Below are positions 12,130-22,448 of a stretch of 64,000 bases of DNA, piece by piece. Position 1 is the stretch's first letter. Each line of letters starts with the position of its first letter. The notes beneath the pieces are model-generated. The model ran no database searches. It was not told the origin of the DNA and saw nothing but the letters and a program-made list of their open reading frames with translations. The translations under genes were made by a program, and so were the position numbers. Source of the stretch: Schistocephalus solidus (lineage: Eukaryota; Platyhelminthes; Cestoda; Diphyllobothriidea; Diphyllobothriidae); NCBI GenBank assembly GCA_017591395.1, contig WEDG01006595.1, forward strand, positions 62,001 to 126,000, read 5' to 3'.

Positions 12130-12420
12130 TTGAGTCAGGTGCCATTTTGGCCTTAGCAGTGGCGATCCGATCGGCCTCATAGATTGCTGCATCCGTCTTC
12201 ACGGATCTTCTCCATGCCGCTATAATGTGAGCGAGGTCCCCTTAGGTCACCGGTTTGATTTGAAGTTGCTTCAGAGATTTCTTCAAAGTGTCCTTGTAGC
12301 GTCGGTTTTGACCTCCCTGTCGGCGAGCACCCGTAGCGAAATCTCCGTAGAAAAGTCGTTTGGGTAGTCGCTCGTCGTCCATTCTCACCAGGTGGCCCAT
12401 CCATTGCAGTTTCACTTGCC
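12130..12420 (-). pseudogene. LINE copy 1: C-terminal region after the thumb
   Basis: Overlapping frames give [39 protein letters not shown] and RRYKDTLKKSLKQLQI, then after a frameshift AWRRSVKTDAAIYEADRI. All are the standard tail wording of this LINE family. The cysteine/histidine finger tail that full copies of this family often carry after this point is not recognisable downstream. Confidence 0.85.
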
Positions 12421-13682
12421 TCAGCGTGGAGTGGAATTTTGGCTCAAGTAGACGGTCCAGGTCTCCGCTCCGTAAAGGAGTGTCGTCAAGACAACGGCCT
12501 TGTACATCTTCGGTTTGGTGTTCAGGTGAATACCGTGGCGATTCCACACGGAGGCCTGCAGTCGGCCGCATGCCTGACTGGCTTTGGAGATCCGTTGGGC
12601 AACCTCGTCATCGATTCTTGTTTTGCGTGACAGTGTGCCTCCTAGATAGATGAAGGTTTCCACATTTTTCATTTGAGCACCGTTGACATTGAGTCGGGGA
12701 CCATTGTATTCCGCGCTGGGTGGCGGCTGGGGCATGACAACCGTTTTGCATGTACTGAGTGTTAATCCAAAATTGGCGCAGCCTGAGGCGAAGAGGTCCA
12801 TGCTCCTTTGCATGTCCTCCTCCGTCACGGTGTTAAGGGCGCAGTCGTCCGCGAAGAGCAAGTCACGGACTGTAGCCCTAGACACGCACGTTGTGGCCTG
12901 CATACGCCGACTGTTGAGAAGGTGCCCATCAGTTCTGTGGGCAATGCTGATCCCAGGCTGCTCATCACGGTAGGCGTCCGTCAGCATAACAGAGAACATG
13001 AGACTGAAGAGGGTGGGGCCAGTACGCAGCCCTGCTTCACGCCGTTGGTCACTGCGAATGCTTCGGATACCGTCCCATTGTCAGTGACGCGTGCCGTCAT
13101 CCCGTCATGAAGCTGACGCACCATGTGTCTGAACCGCTCAGGACAACCAAAATTCTGCATGGCTTTCCACAGTCCATCGTGATTAACAGTATCAAAGGCT
13201 TTCGTCAGATCCATGGAGGTATCTTAGAGGTGGGTTCGCATATCCTGGCACTTCCATTATAGCTGGCATGCGGCGAAGACCAGGTCGGTTGTTCCACGGT
13301 GTCATCAGAAGCCACATTGGCTTTCCAGGAGCAGGCCCTGGTCTAGGTGACCGTTAAGACGATTACGAAGGATACGGGCGAAGATCTTCCTGGCGATGTT
13401 GAGCAACGAGATGCCTCTGTGATTATCACAGACTTACCGGTTCCCCTTCCGCTGTAGAGATGGACGATGGTCACGTCGTTGAAATCCTAAGGAACTTTGT
13501 CCTTCGTGCCACGTCTCCTGGAAGCGTGTTGTGAGTTCTGCCGTCAGCTGGGGCCCACCATGCTTGTACACTTCCGGTGGAATTGCGTAGCATCCCGGTG
13601 CCTTACCGCTGGAAATCTGCTGCACGGCCTGGATGGTTTCTGGTATGGAAGGCGGCAGATCCAGGTCATTGTTCGTTTCCAC
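12421..13682 (-). pseudogene. LINE copy 1: reverse transcriptase domain (broken)
   Basis: The RT core runs over three frames. 13682-13434 gives NDLDLPPSIPETIQAVQQIS and SGKAPG (start of the RT fingers) and ends at TAA where copy 2 has CAA. 13214-12981 gives DLTKAFDTVNHDGLW (RT motif with the first catalytic Asp) and [12 protein letters not shown]. 12999-12421 gives [13 protein letters not shown] (catalytic FADD, codons at 12844-12855), then [14 protein letters not shown] and LLYGAETW (thumb). Two adjacent TGA codons at 13302-13307 replace Arg-Arg. The catalytic aspartates remain, but the frame is irreparably broken at several sites. Confidence 0.93.
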
Positions 13683-13879
13683 TTGAGGGAGTCGGTCAAT
13701 GGCAGCATCGGAGATGGCTGATGATCAATTAAGGACACTTCTGAAGTGCTCAGCCCGGCGCTTCAGAATTTGCGATTTCTCTGTCAGCAGTGTTGTATGG
13801 TCAGAGCTGAGCAGTGGTGCGGTCTCCTTGGTACAGTGGCCGCAAATGGCGTTGATGGCTTTGAAAAGGTTTTTTTATT

Positions 13880-14254
13880 TCATTGCGGCCCGCCTACCCC
13901 TGGATTTTCCCCTTCCTTTCGGACCATCCAGGCGTTCTGCATCTTCAGCAGCCGTTGCTGTACAAGGCGGCGGCATCTGAAGAAGTCTGTTTTGGTGGCG
14001 TCAGTCCGAAGGTCCATGTAGGCTTTGTATAGACCATTCTTCTCCACGAGTAAGTTGCTGATGTCGGCGTCATTGTCGTCAAACCAGTCCTGGTGTCGAC
14101 GGTGTGCGCGTCCGAGGACATCGAGGGCGGTGGACTGGATGAAATTTCGCAGTTGACACCATCGTGTCTCCACGGTAGCGTTATCATCTGGAGCATGCAG
14201 GTCCTCCAGTTTCTCGGTTATTTGGTTGCTGAAATCAAAACAGTGAGCAGGCAA
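13880..14254 (-). pseudogene. LINE copy 1: EN-RT linker region
   Basis: It is in the same frame as the endonuclease and separated from it only by the TGA at 14306-14308. Recognisable phrases are [41 protein letters not shown] and FFRCRRLVQQRL, all matching copy 2 and the family. The ATG-like start assigned to the frame is really a TTG (leucine in the family), so it is not an independent gene. The frame is lost by indels around 13,885-13,915 (copy 2 reads KAEEIQGYAARNE at this point). Confidence 0.9.
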
Positions 14255-14305
14255 ATTTAATAAAAGTGTATTTAACTTACATGGCGGCCTCTTACCTTGG
14301 GGCCT

Positions 14306-15349
14306 TCATCGGGGTTGCAGTCGGAGCCTCATCTGAGAGATGACGAGGCGGTGATCTGTCCAACCATCCTCATCGCGGATCGTCTTGGTTACCAGCACGT
14401 CCTGTCGATCTCGCCTCCGGACGAGAAAATAGTCCAGCAGATGCCAGCGCCGCGACCGAGGGTGCATCCACGTGGCCTTCTCCCGTGTCGGAAGGCGGAA
14501 GAAGGTGTTTGACAGCAGGAGACGGTGTTCCACACACGTGCGCAGAAGAAGGAGGCCGTTATCGTTAAAGCTACCGAGACCGTGGGGACCCAGCACTCCC
14601 TGCCAGGCAGCGTGGTCTGTCCCGACGCGGGCATTGACGTCACGAAGGACAATTAACTTGTCCTCTTTCAGCACAGTCGCCAGCAAGGCGTGCAGGTCCT
14701 CGTAGAATTTGTCCTTCGCCGCATCAGAGCTCGTCATTGGGGGAGCGTAGGCGCTGATGATGGTGGCGAACTGGTCTCCCCGAAGAGGCAGGCGGAGGCT
14801 CATTAGGCGATCATTGATACCCTGCGGCAGACAGGGCAGACGTCCAACAATGTCGTTACGGATGGCAAAGGCAAAACCAGCGTCGCGTCGCTCTGCCTTT
14901 GGCCGGCCGCTCCAGAAGAAAGTGTTGCCGGCCCCCACCTCCTCCAGCTGACCCTGCTCAGAGAATCGGGTCTCGCTGAGAGCAGCAATGTCCACCTTGT
15001 AGCGCGCCAGTTCCCGAGCGACTAGCACCGTCCTTCGTTCCGGCCGGTTGCTCCTAGGATTGTCTATAAGGGAGCGAACATTCCAGGCTGCTAGTGTGAG
15101 TGGACTCACCCGAGCAGCCTGGAGAGTATGGCGAGGGGGATGGGGACGGAGGGTATTGTTATTTGTTTGAGTTTTACGACCGCGTAGTTTGCGATCTGCG
15201 AGCCGCGGCCGGCTGCAGAAGACTTGAGACCCAGCATTTTTTAGGGCACATTTTCTAGCCCCCTTCCTCCGCGAGGAGGCAAGCAGTGCTATCCCTAAAT
15301 AGGGTTGCTCGGACATCCCAGACGGCTGCCGAACTCCACTATGGGTCAC
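14306..15349 (-). pseudogene. LINE copy 1: AP-endonuclease (EN) domain
   Basis: An open frame of 347 codons encoding an exonuclease/endonuclease/phosphatase-fold endonuclease, which in LINEs nicks target DNA to prime reverse transcription. Visible landmarks are AAWNVRSL (metal/phosphate site Asn), SETRFSEQ (catalytic Glu), [14 protein letters not shown], the ISAYAPP strand, and [10 protein letters not shown] near the end (catalytic Asp-His pair). The usual GDFNARVG motif reads RDVNARVG here, replacing the conserved Gly and Phe but keeping Asp and Asn. The frame opens at a GTG, and the first ATG is 11 codons later at MSEQPYLG; the true start is not established. It ends at TGA 14306-14308, where copy 2 stays open, so the stop interrupts a longer polyprotein. 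Confidence 0.93.
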
Positions 15350-15693
15350 GGATTTGTTTTAGTGGGAGAACGACCCGAGTTAGTCTGGGCCGCCTACGGG
15401 GTTGCTGTCGCCCCCACCGTAATAATTTTTTGAGAGGGGGGAGGTGGGAAGTTCGGGAGTCAGACATACCGAGTGTGGAGGCACACACAACACCGGAGAC
15501 CCTCACCTGGTTAAGCCCGCCGGTCGTGACGGTTGCTCGGAGTGTGGCCGCTGGGAAGAACCCAACTTCGAGGAGCCACAGGTGAGAGTTGGGTACCAGT
15601 TAGAGGCGGCCACAGGAGCATTACCACCTGTACGATACAAATGGAGCGACCAAATGCAAGCTGTGTGGTGCTGCCCCTAACTAGTACCCCTAC
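15350..15693 (-). other. LINE copy 1: 5' leader
   Basis: Non-coding leader upstream of the endonuclease, nearly base-for-base shared with copy 2 (24,395-24,738). On minus it begins ggggtgtaggggtact and contains 'ccaggtgagggtctccgg' and 'gtaggcggcccagactaac'. If the element was once active, this would be where an internal RNA polymerase II promoter lies; no core element is obvious. It abuts a (CA)n run at 15,697-15,711. Confidence 0.7.
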
Positions 15694-16329
15694 ACCCCAC
15701 ACACACACACAAAAACGCACATAGATGCATGGAGAGGTAGCTGGCTTTATTTTAGAACAATTGCATACCATACATCCTTCCAGGAACAATTTAAACGTGC
15801 ATTCTGTTTCAAGAAAAGAAAACGCTATAAGATTTCTGTAAAACTTAAACATCCCCAAATACTCTAAGCTTGGCCAAGTACAAGATTCATCATCACAACT
15901 AGGATGTTTGCCGCCTGTCTGACATGCGTATCCTCAACGCAGTATCTTGAAAATTTAAGACCACAGGGCCCAACTCATGCACCACCTTGTTTCACATCGG
16001 CCCACGCGAATCTTCTGGTAGGCATGAAAAAAGTCACTATGATTTCGTAGCCCACGTAGAGTGAGGAGGCGATTAAGAGTAGGCATTATAATATTCACTA
16101 CCCCACGGGACGAAGGAAATTTCTCGGGTACAAACAACGACGCCAAATTAACTGTTTCGACTCAAGAATCTTACAACTGCCTAGACTGACATTTCGAGAT
16201 AAGTCCCGCAATGTGAATGCCTATTTACGAAATGGAAAATAACAACAAGGTTGGTCAAATATGACCACAAGAACTATTGGGCCGAAGTAACGATCCGCTT
16301 CAATTAGGCCATGGATATGGGTCACACTC
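15694..16329. other. No gene recognised; (CA)n at the left edge
   Basis: A short CA repeat (15,697-15,711) flanks the LINE 5' end. The rest may contain upstream parts of the LINE remnant that starts at 16,330, but I could not match them. Confidence 0.5.
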
Positions 16330-16955
16330 GAAAATTCTCCCAACTGCGTGAACCTCGGTCTGGTATGCGAAGAGATGGAATTCAGTCATCCGTCCTGTTT
16401 AACTAGGCACTCGACTGGAATCTTGGAAAGGCTCTACGCGGTCCTGACGGTGTCACATATTTTCATGTACAACAGCTGACTGACTTTGGCTAAACTAAAG
16501 CTATCACTCTGCTTGCGTCAAGCTATGATGACCTACAAAATTTGCTCTCATATGCGAAAAAGATCCATAAATTTGGCAGTTTATTTATCAACGCCCAGGA
16601 AGACCTGAGCGTTGAACTACTTCAGAACAAACGGAAGCACCTCTTGGGAATAATGATTGTCAGCCTAACAAAGTGCACACTTACAAATAACTCGGGCTGA
16701 TGCTGTTGCCAATATCGACATCGTTGAAAGCATGGTATTTTCACCTGAATTGATGCTACTCGAATAGGTTTCAGAGTACCTAGAAAGTATATATGAACTC
16801 GTCGCGATAAATCCATTAAATCTATATACTTAATCTGTCGGTCCTCATGTACGGTAGTGAATGATGAGTTGCGCAGGTGGATGGCGAGTAAAAACTGGAG
16901 TTCTTTGACCATTGCTATTCTGACCGAGGATTTGATAGGAGTCACAAAAGCTTCC
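16330..16955 (+). pseudogene. Second-lineage LINE reverse transcriptase remnant (plus copy)
   Basis: Reading plus and allowing stops and frame changes, successive phrases match the C-terminal half of an RT: RKFSQLREPRSGMRRDG (palm, the 'SGVRQG' position), SSVLFN then ALDWNLGKALRGPDGVT, LTDFG-stop-TKAITLLASSYDD where the YADD box should be (16,483-16,500), DCQPNKVHTYK, IDATRIGFRVPRK, VLMYGSE and KLEFFDH (thumb). The catalytic YADD is destroyed. The order is exactly that of the remnant at 62.35-63.27 kb and of a LINE family known from flatworms. The endonuclease part was not found. Age is inferred from at least six stops. Confidence 0.8.
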
Positions 16956-16959
16956 AGCA

Positions 16960-17379
16960 AATGGGCATAATGCGCCTAGCCAATAAATCTCTTCCTATTG
17001 AAAAAACTCTTACAAAGCTGCTGCGATGTTTATTGCCACTGATGCTTGAAAGGCTACTCTTCTATCCAATAAATACGGCAGAAACTGTGACCCAATCGTG
17101 GATCAAAGCCCATCACTTTAGTACATGCATAGATGGCAGGATGCTTCCTTCAAACTTTGAAGTTTAAGGGAACGTTAGTGCCTTCTGAAATAGTATGCAT
17201 GTTTGCACAGGTTGCAGTATGCAAGTTCTTTGTGAAGGAAGGACAACCATGAACCGTTCAACCGTGAACTTTCTGAGAAGGTGTCAGTGCTCGCAGCAGA
17301 AAATGCACTGAACGGCTGCCATTTTTGAGCGTCTGTTCAGGTATTCATTGCCAAAACGTTAATCGCATAATACCTAACA
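16960..17379. other. No gene recognised
   Basis: May include the LINE C-terminus and 3' tail. The 68-codon plus frame at 16961-17167 has no clear match. Confidence 0.45.
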
Positions 17380-17381
17380 TA

Positions 17382-18377
17382 CAGTAGGTTCCTATCTCAT
17401 GAAATGTCAACCGGAATTATGAAATGTGTTTTCGATTCAAACAAATCACTTCAATGGGGTTGCTGTATTTATTATCGTGCAGTCTATTCTTGAGCTATTC
17501 CACTCACACTAGCATACTGGCTTTTGAAAGAACCTTGTTCTGACCACCCGTAGAAGTACTCGCTGTAAAAAATGGTTACTTAAGCAGTATGCTATTTTCC
17601 CATTGATTTTCGATGTTATTATTAATTCAAATATATTTTAAAGTAGACACGCAGAAAGATATTATTTCTTGTACTCATTTAATACCAAATTACGTCTTCT
17701 TCAAATTTCATACTTGAAGAAATGGTAACATTCGGTTTTAAACAAAGTTTCTTAATTTGAGATTTTTGAAGACCTTGAAACGTTCATCCGTAATACGTTG
17801 CATCCATCAATTTATTAATGTTGATTACAATATATACAATATGATAGAAATCCATTGCAACATGTTATGAGAATTGTGTGACCTCTTAGTCATACCGCAG
17901 AGAAATTTGTGATTTTTCTTTACACAGAATGCGTGCAGTATATAGTTTAGAAACCGTGAATTCAAGTGTAACGGCCGGTAGTGTTCAAAATTATTCAGGA
18001 ACATTCAACTTTCAATTATTGAAATTTTTGAAAGCCGAATAACTCCCTTTCTTCAAGAAAAAATTTGAAGACGACGTAATTTGCTATCAAACGAGTACAA
18101 GAAATAATATTTTTGTACGCGTATACTGTAAATTATAGTTTCTTTTAAAAAGAACATCGAAAACCAATGGGAATATATCATACTTCTTACGTAGCCAATT
18201 TTTACAGAGAATACTTTTACGGGCGGCTCTTTCAAAAGCCAGCATCCTACTGTGACTGAAATATCTTGTGATCCGGCTGCAAGATAATCACTGCAACAAC
18301 TATACGTAAGTGATTTTTTGAATCGAAAACAAATTCAAGAATTACGGTTGACATTTCATGCGACAGGGAATCCACTG
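17382..18377. mobile_element. Tc1/mariner-like MITE, copy 2 (complete)
   Basis: 996 bp. Left end TA (17380-17381) then CAGTAGGTTCCTATCTCATG; right end ...GGGAATCCACTG (to 18377) then TA (18378-18379). The left arm (17382 to about 17735) and the right arm (about 18050-18377) are imperfect reverse complements, sharing 'catgaaatgtcaacc', 'gttttcgattcaaa', 'ggcttttgaaagag' and 'attatttcttgtactc'. A central stretch of about 315 bp carries 'aacggccggta'. No transposase frame is present (longest 60 codons). CAGT termini plus TA duplication indicate mobilisation by a Tc1/mariner-type transposase from elsewhere. Confidence 0.9.
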
Positions 18378-18379
18378 TA

Positions 18380-21300
18380 GGTTCGGGTGGCTTGCCGGTT
18401 GTGCGAACGCGGCCTGTTCAATTTCTCCCTATTTCTGCAGTTGCGACTTCCTGCGGCTGTCTGATGCCATGATAGCACATTTGAGAAATTGAGAGGGACC
18501 AAACGGCTGGCAGCCTATAGTCTGGAAGACCATCCGTTACAGCAATGGACCCCCCTGAGGCGGTTTCTTGACTGCTGCAATGCCCCGGAATCAGACATGA
18601 CCTACATCCCCTAAGCTATTGTCTGCTAAAACCTTAACATTTGTCCAAAAATCTCTTTCCGTACATCTGGAAAGCCTGTCGAGGATCGTCGACTCACCCG
18701 TAGGAGAGCGCGCCGACGCCATGGCAACGGGGCCCCAAAGGTTAACTTAAAACGCACATTTAATAAACTACCTACGCTTGCGCCTTTCGAGGACCTACAA
18801 TCCTAGGTCGAGGCAGTTCGAACACCGAAATGCTCATTAGAGCCACGATTCTCTGACGCCGCTTACCTCAATCAGCACACTGTCCTGCCTCCAACTTATA
18901 TCGGCTCTTGCAAATTTACCGACTCAGAGACTAATCTCAATCAGAGATAGCATAACAGCCAGGTCATTCAAAGTGGGATCCGACGAATTATGGGACCAAA
19001 GAGTAAATTCTCCAGCCTTCACTGCCACCCCTTACCCTCCTCCCCCCGAAGAAATGGCTAACGGTGCCGGCAAATTACCCTCAGTGCTCTAACAGACATC
19101 GGGAATTTATAGCAATAACTGTAGAGGAGAGTGTGATAGCTCTAAACCAATAAACGTGAAAATCCACATTACTTTGGGAGTTACAGGTGGGATAATACGA
19201 AGAACACAGGTATTAGCTAAAAGCCTAGACACGTGTTTCGTCAGTATTCTGCCGTTGTTTAACACAGCCACGAGGAGTCCGGCGCATCATTGAGGTCACC
19301 CAGCATTCCTTGCGTGCTTTCTGGTAGAAACTGCAGTTAAAAATTATTTTTAATTTCCTCAGAAAGTAATCGCTAAATTGGCGTAAATGGGTCTATTTGA
19401 AGGTTTATGGGCGTAGACTGAAAGTTTATATGAATATTGCGGCCGACTTCTATCAGCCACAGTGAAATAACCGCATAATATTAATTAAAGTGCCAACAGA
19501 CAGCCAGTAATATATTCGCGGCTTACATATGGAACCATATTCACAGCGCAGATACTAGCTCTCTACACCTATAAACCTTCCAATAGACTGATCTACTCCA
19601 AGTTAGCGGTTAATTTCTGAGGAAACTTAAAAAGCACTCTACTTTGCCTAATTTTTTTCCGCACTGAACGCTTTTCCACCGGACTGTCGACTCAGCTTCA
19701 TAAGTTTCTGCCTGTTACTAACTTTGTTTTGGGGGGCTGCTTCCTCCTCCTTTAAATTTCAAATTTGCGTATCTCTAGTTATTTTCGGTTGGAAAAACAT
19801 TGTGAACAAATGTCAGTACCTCACCCTTACTTCCCTCCGGACGCAAGAGCAGTCGGCGGGGTTCACTTTAAAAAGGCATTAAGACCGCCCCAACAACTAC
19901 ACGGAGAGACGCAAAACAGAGATAAAAAAAGCATGCGCCACACACCGTCGGTGTCCGCCTGTACTTAGGCTACGATGCCACGCCACGCAGTGCTCATTGG
20001 TTGATTTTGCTGTTCACGTGCCTTTGAGGGGGGGGGGAACAGATGTGACCGCGACTGAGTGTCTAAATCCTGGTTTTTGGAAAGCACCAGCCACCGGCCC
20101 AGACATACAGACAGTTGGGTGCGCAGGTCGCCAGACAATGGACGCCGCATTTTTTGCACAGTCTGACAGCGAAGACGACAGCGGATTGATGTGGCGAGTT
20201 CGTCGCCGCCGTCGCCACCACCTGCGTCTGTCTGCACGAAGCGCCTTTCCGGCATAGGTCATGACCCAGCTATTAGCAAGCGAGCTACAGACGAGACAGC
20301 GTCGGACCTGGCGATTGCTCGGATGCGTGTCTGCAAGAAAGGCTTGCGTGAGGTCGGCAGCACAGTTTCCAAAGACCGACCCTCAGACACGATTGTTTGT
20401 TGGTGGCTGGTGGGGCGAAACAAAACAACAAACTTGACGGTAAATACGACTGACCAACCGCTGCCGTCTCAGTTCCACGCAACGCCAGAGCGCATGGACA
20501 CACATTATCGCAATGCGGTCTGGAGAAAACACTTCATGTCGTCGGAACGGCGAGATACTTGCGTGTACATGGGTTAGCGCAGCATAACTCCTGGTTACTT
20601 TTGGTAGTTGCGTGTTTTCCGATAGCGGAGATTGTGGTGCATAGGCGTGCTTTACATCTTCGAATATCATTATCATCTTCATTTACTGTGTAAATGCCCA
20701 AACACCCATTTCGTCCATCTTCTGGGTCTGTGTGGCACAACTTCGGGACGTTTGACTCAAGATTGGGGTGACACAAGTTTAACCGTGTTGTTTTAGTTAA
20801 ATGTTGAATTTATAAACGGAGATTATGAGGTCGGCAATTTTTAAAACCTAGACGGCGTTAAGAGGCCCAAAATTGACAGGAACGGTGTATGGCCTTTGCT
20901 ATAGTACCCGCGTCGGGAATATAGTACATATAGTTTTAACCGGAAGTGTTACTGACCGCTACTGGTTTAATTGCCATCATAAGCCCATGAGACCACAACT
21001 CCAGAGACTCGCTACAAAATGATAACTTCCATTTCAGTCCCATAAACACTATAGGTCGATCCCATGTGACATTTCCTGTGCTTTATGTACCCTACTTACG
21101 GTTAATTTGGGAGTTGTGAAAAACCCGCCATCGTCTATCGACCTTTTCAATATTTATTCCGAATGCGTTCATACAAGTGATTGGCTACTCAAGCTGAAGG
21201 TTATCTCAGAAGACTGGCGATGATAGAAGTCACAATAATAATAATTTTTCTTCTGCATTGTCGTGAAGACGCAATTTCGCGTATATTCGGTTAGCTGAGA

Positions 21301-21690
21301 ACTACCTTGTTTATACTGCTGAACGTAGAGAGGAAAACCAAAATCAAAATCGATAAAATAAATTTCCATTGTTGCTCACGCATGGCAACACTTGGATACA
21401 ACTTTGGCGCTGACGAACTTCACAACTATGGGAACCCCATTGCTTATTTTCCGAATACAAAAGATGTCAGAATGGCAGATGATTAATCGGCGTGTAGCTT
21501 TCGCTTTATCTAACATTTTTGAAAATTTGCGGCCTTACTCTGTCTTCGGAATCTTCATTGCCTAGTATAAAAATTATTAAATATTAGACATAATCACGCT
21601 TCTACTGATGGATGACGTTGTCTAAGTTGGCCTCGAGTCCGTTACATACAGAGCCACACACTATCATCATATTCCCGATCGCAACCAACA
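18380..21690. other. No gene recognised; GC-richer island at 19.98-20.58 kb
   Basis: About 3.3 kb. The stretch 19,980-20,580 is richer in GC and CpG than its surroundings and supports overlapping frames on both strands (128 codons plus at 20191-20577; 96-99 codons minus). None has a recognised domain. A G10 run lies near 20,028. The island could be a regulatory region or an unclassified repeat. Confidence 0.5.
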
Positions 21691-21696
21691 AAACAA

Positions 21697-21930
21697 CGAG
21701 CCCGTGGCTCAATGGCAGAGCGTTCAACTCAATTACCAAAGGTCGCGGGTTCGAATCCCAGGTGTACCACACTTTGGATTAGGTATGACTGGCTGATGAC
21801 GGTTAATAAGCCAGAAATTGCCATTACGGTCTCCCTTGTCTTTGTCGGTTCCACCTTATCAACATATGCCACACGTCACTATGCGACCGCCTGCGAGGGC
21901 TCTAGTCTGAGCTCCAGAGCACAACAGAAC
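21697..21930 (+). mobile_element. tRNA-derived SINE, copy 1 (best preserved)
   Basis: The head resembles a tRNA: A-box-like TGGCTCAATGGCAG (21705-21718) and B box GGGTTCGAATCCC (21747-21759), the two internal RNA polymerase III promoter elements. The acceptor and T stems do not pair properly, so it is not a functional tRNA. The body reads ggtatgactggctgatgacg, 'ttaataagccagaaattgcc' and 'tctcccttgtctttgtcgg', shared with the other copies. The tail phrase 'gggctctagtctgagctc' is shared with copy 3. The family would depend on a LINE for movement. Confidence 0.85.
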
Positions 21931-21960
21931 ATACATGTTCCTTAAGCAGATCGGTGAGCC

Positions 21961-21962
21961 AC

Positions 21963-22021
<59 letters not shown>

Positions 22022-22026
22022 TATAT
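21961..22026. repeat. (TA)n microsatellite at a LINE breakpoint
   Basis: Nearly uninterrupted alternating T/A with one 'tgta' break and an 'aaa' near the left. It begins exactly where LINE copy 2 loses its reverse transcriptase. Confidence 0.95.
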
Positions 22027-22448
22027 GTGAAGAGGGTGGGGGCCAGTACGCAGCCCTGCTTCACTCCGTTGGTCACTGCGAATGCTTCGGATACCGTCCC
22101 GTTGTCAATGACGCGGGCCGTCATCCCGCCATTAAGCTGACGCACCATGTGCGTTAATCGCTCATGACAGCCGAATTTCTGCATGAAGTTTCACATTCCG
22201 TCGCGATTCACCGTGTCAAAGGCTTTCGTTAGATCAACGAAGGTAGTGTATAGGTGAGTTCGCATCTCCTGACACTTCTCTTGTAGCTGGCGGGCGGCAA
22301 AGATTATATCGGTTGTCCCGCGGTGTCGGCGGAAGCCACATTGGCTTTCCGGCAACAGGCCCTGCTCTATATGACCGTTAAGACGATTGAGAAGGATACG
22401 GCGAACATCTTCCCGGCGATTTTGAGCAACGAGATGCCTCTGTGATTA
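22027..22448 (-). pseudogene. LINE copy 2: RT palm, terminal fragment
   Basis: Continues the RT in other frames: codons for CDNHRG near the right end, LTKAFDTV (first catalytic Asp), then [26 protein letters not shown] and VLAPTLF, after which TYIYIY comes from the (TA)n tract. An in-frame TGA replaces Trp in the 'DGLWK' position. The second catalytic motif (FADD) is beyond the breakpoint and is lost. Confidence 0.9.

Larger units (their letters stand above)
12130..15693 (-). mobile_element. RTE-like LINE (APE endonuclease + RT), copy 1, nearly full length, decayed
   Basis: A non-LTR retrotransposon on minus of about 3.56 kb. Order 5' to 3' in the element: a non-coding leader (15693 to about 15350), an apurinic-type endonuclease, a linker, the reverse transcriptase with the FADD motif, and a thumb/C-terminal region. 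The leader start (ggggtgtaggggtact) coincides with the start of copy 2, so the 5' end is probably intact. Stops and frameshifts break the single ORF into at least five pieces, described separately. The 3' end is set at the last recognisable C-terminal codons, and no poly(A) or target duplication was identified. Inference: an inactive copy of a tapeworm RTE-like family. Confidence 0.95.

Noticed and set aside
14229..14300. Intron-like 'ccaaggtaagaggcc ... tgttttgatttcag' on minus between the endonuclease and linker of LINE copy 1
   Set aside because: The same bases in copy 2 read through as protein (KRPPCKLNT then [13 protein letters not shown]) and match the family, so this is coding sequence and not an intron.
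14306..15690. Plus-strand frames across the LINE copies (for example 14297-14512, 15286-15585, 23318-23677, 24185-24607)
   Set aside because: They are antisense shadows of the minus-strand endonuclease and leader, with no independent motif.
21701..21772. An intact tRNA gene
   Set aside because: A and B boxes are present, but the acceptor and T stems do not pair and related sequences occur elsewhere with a shared non-tRNA body, so it is a SINE head.
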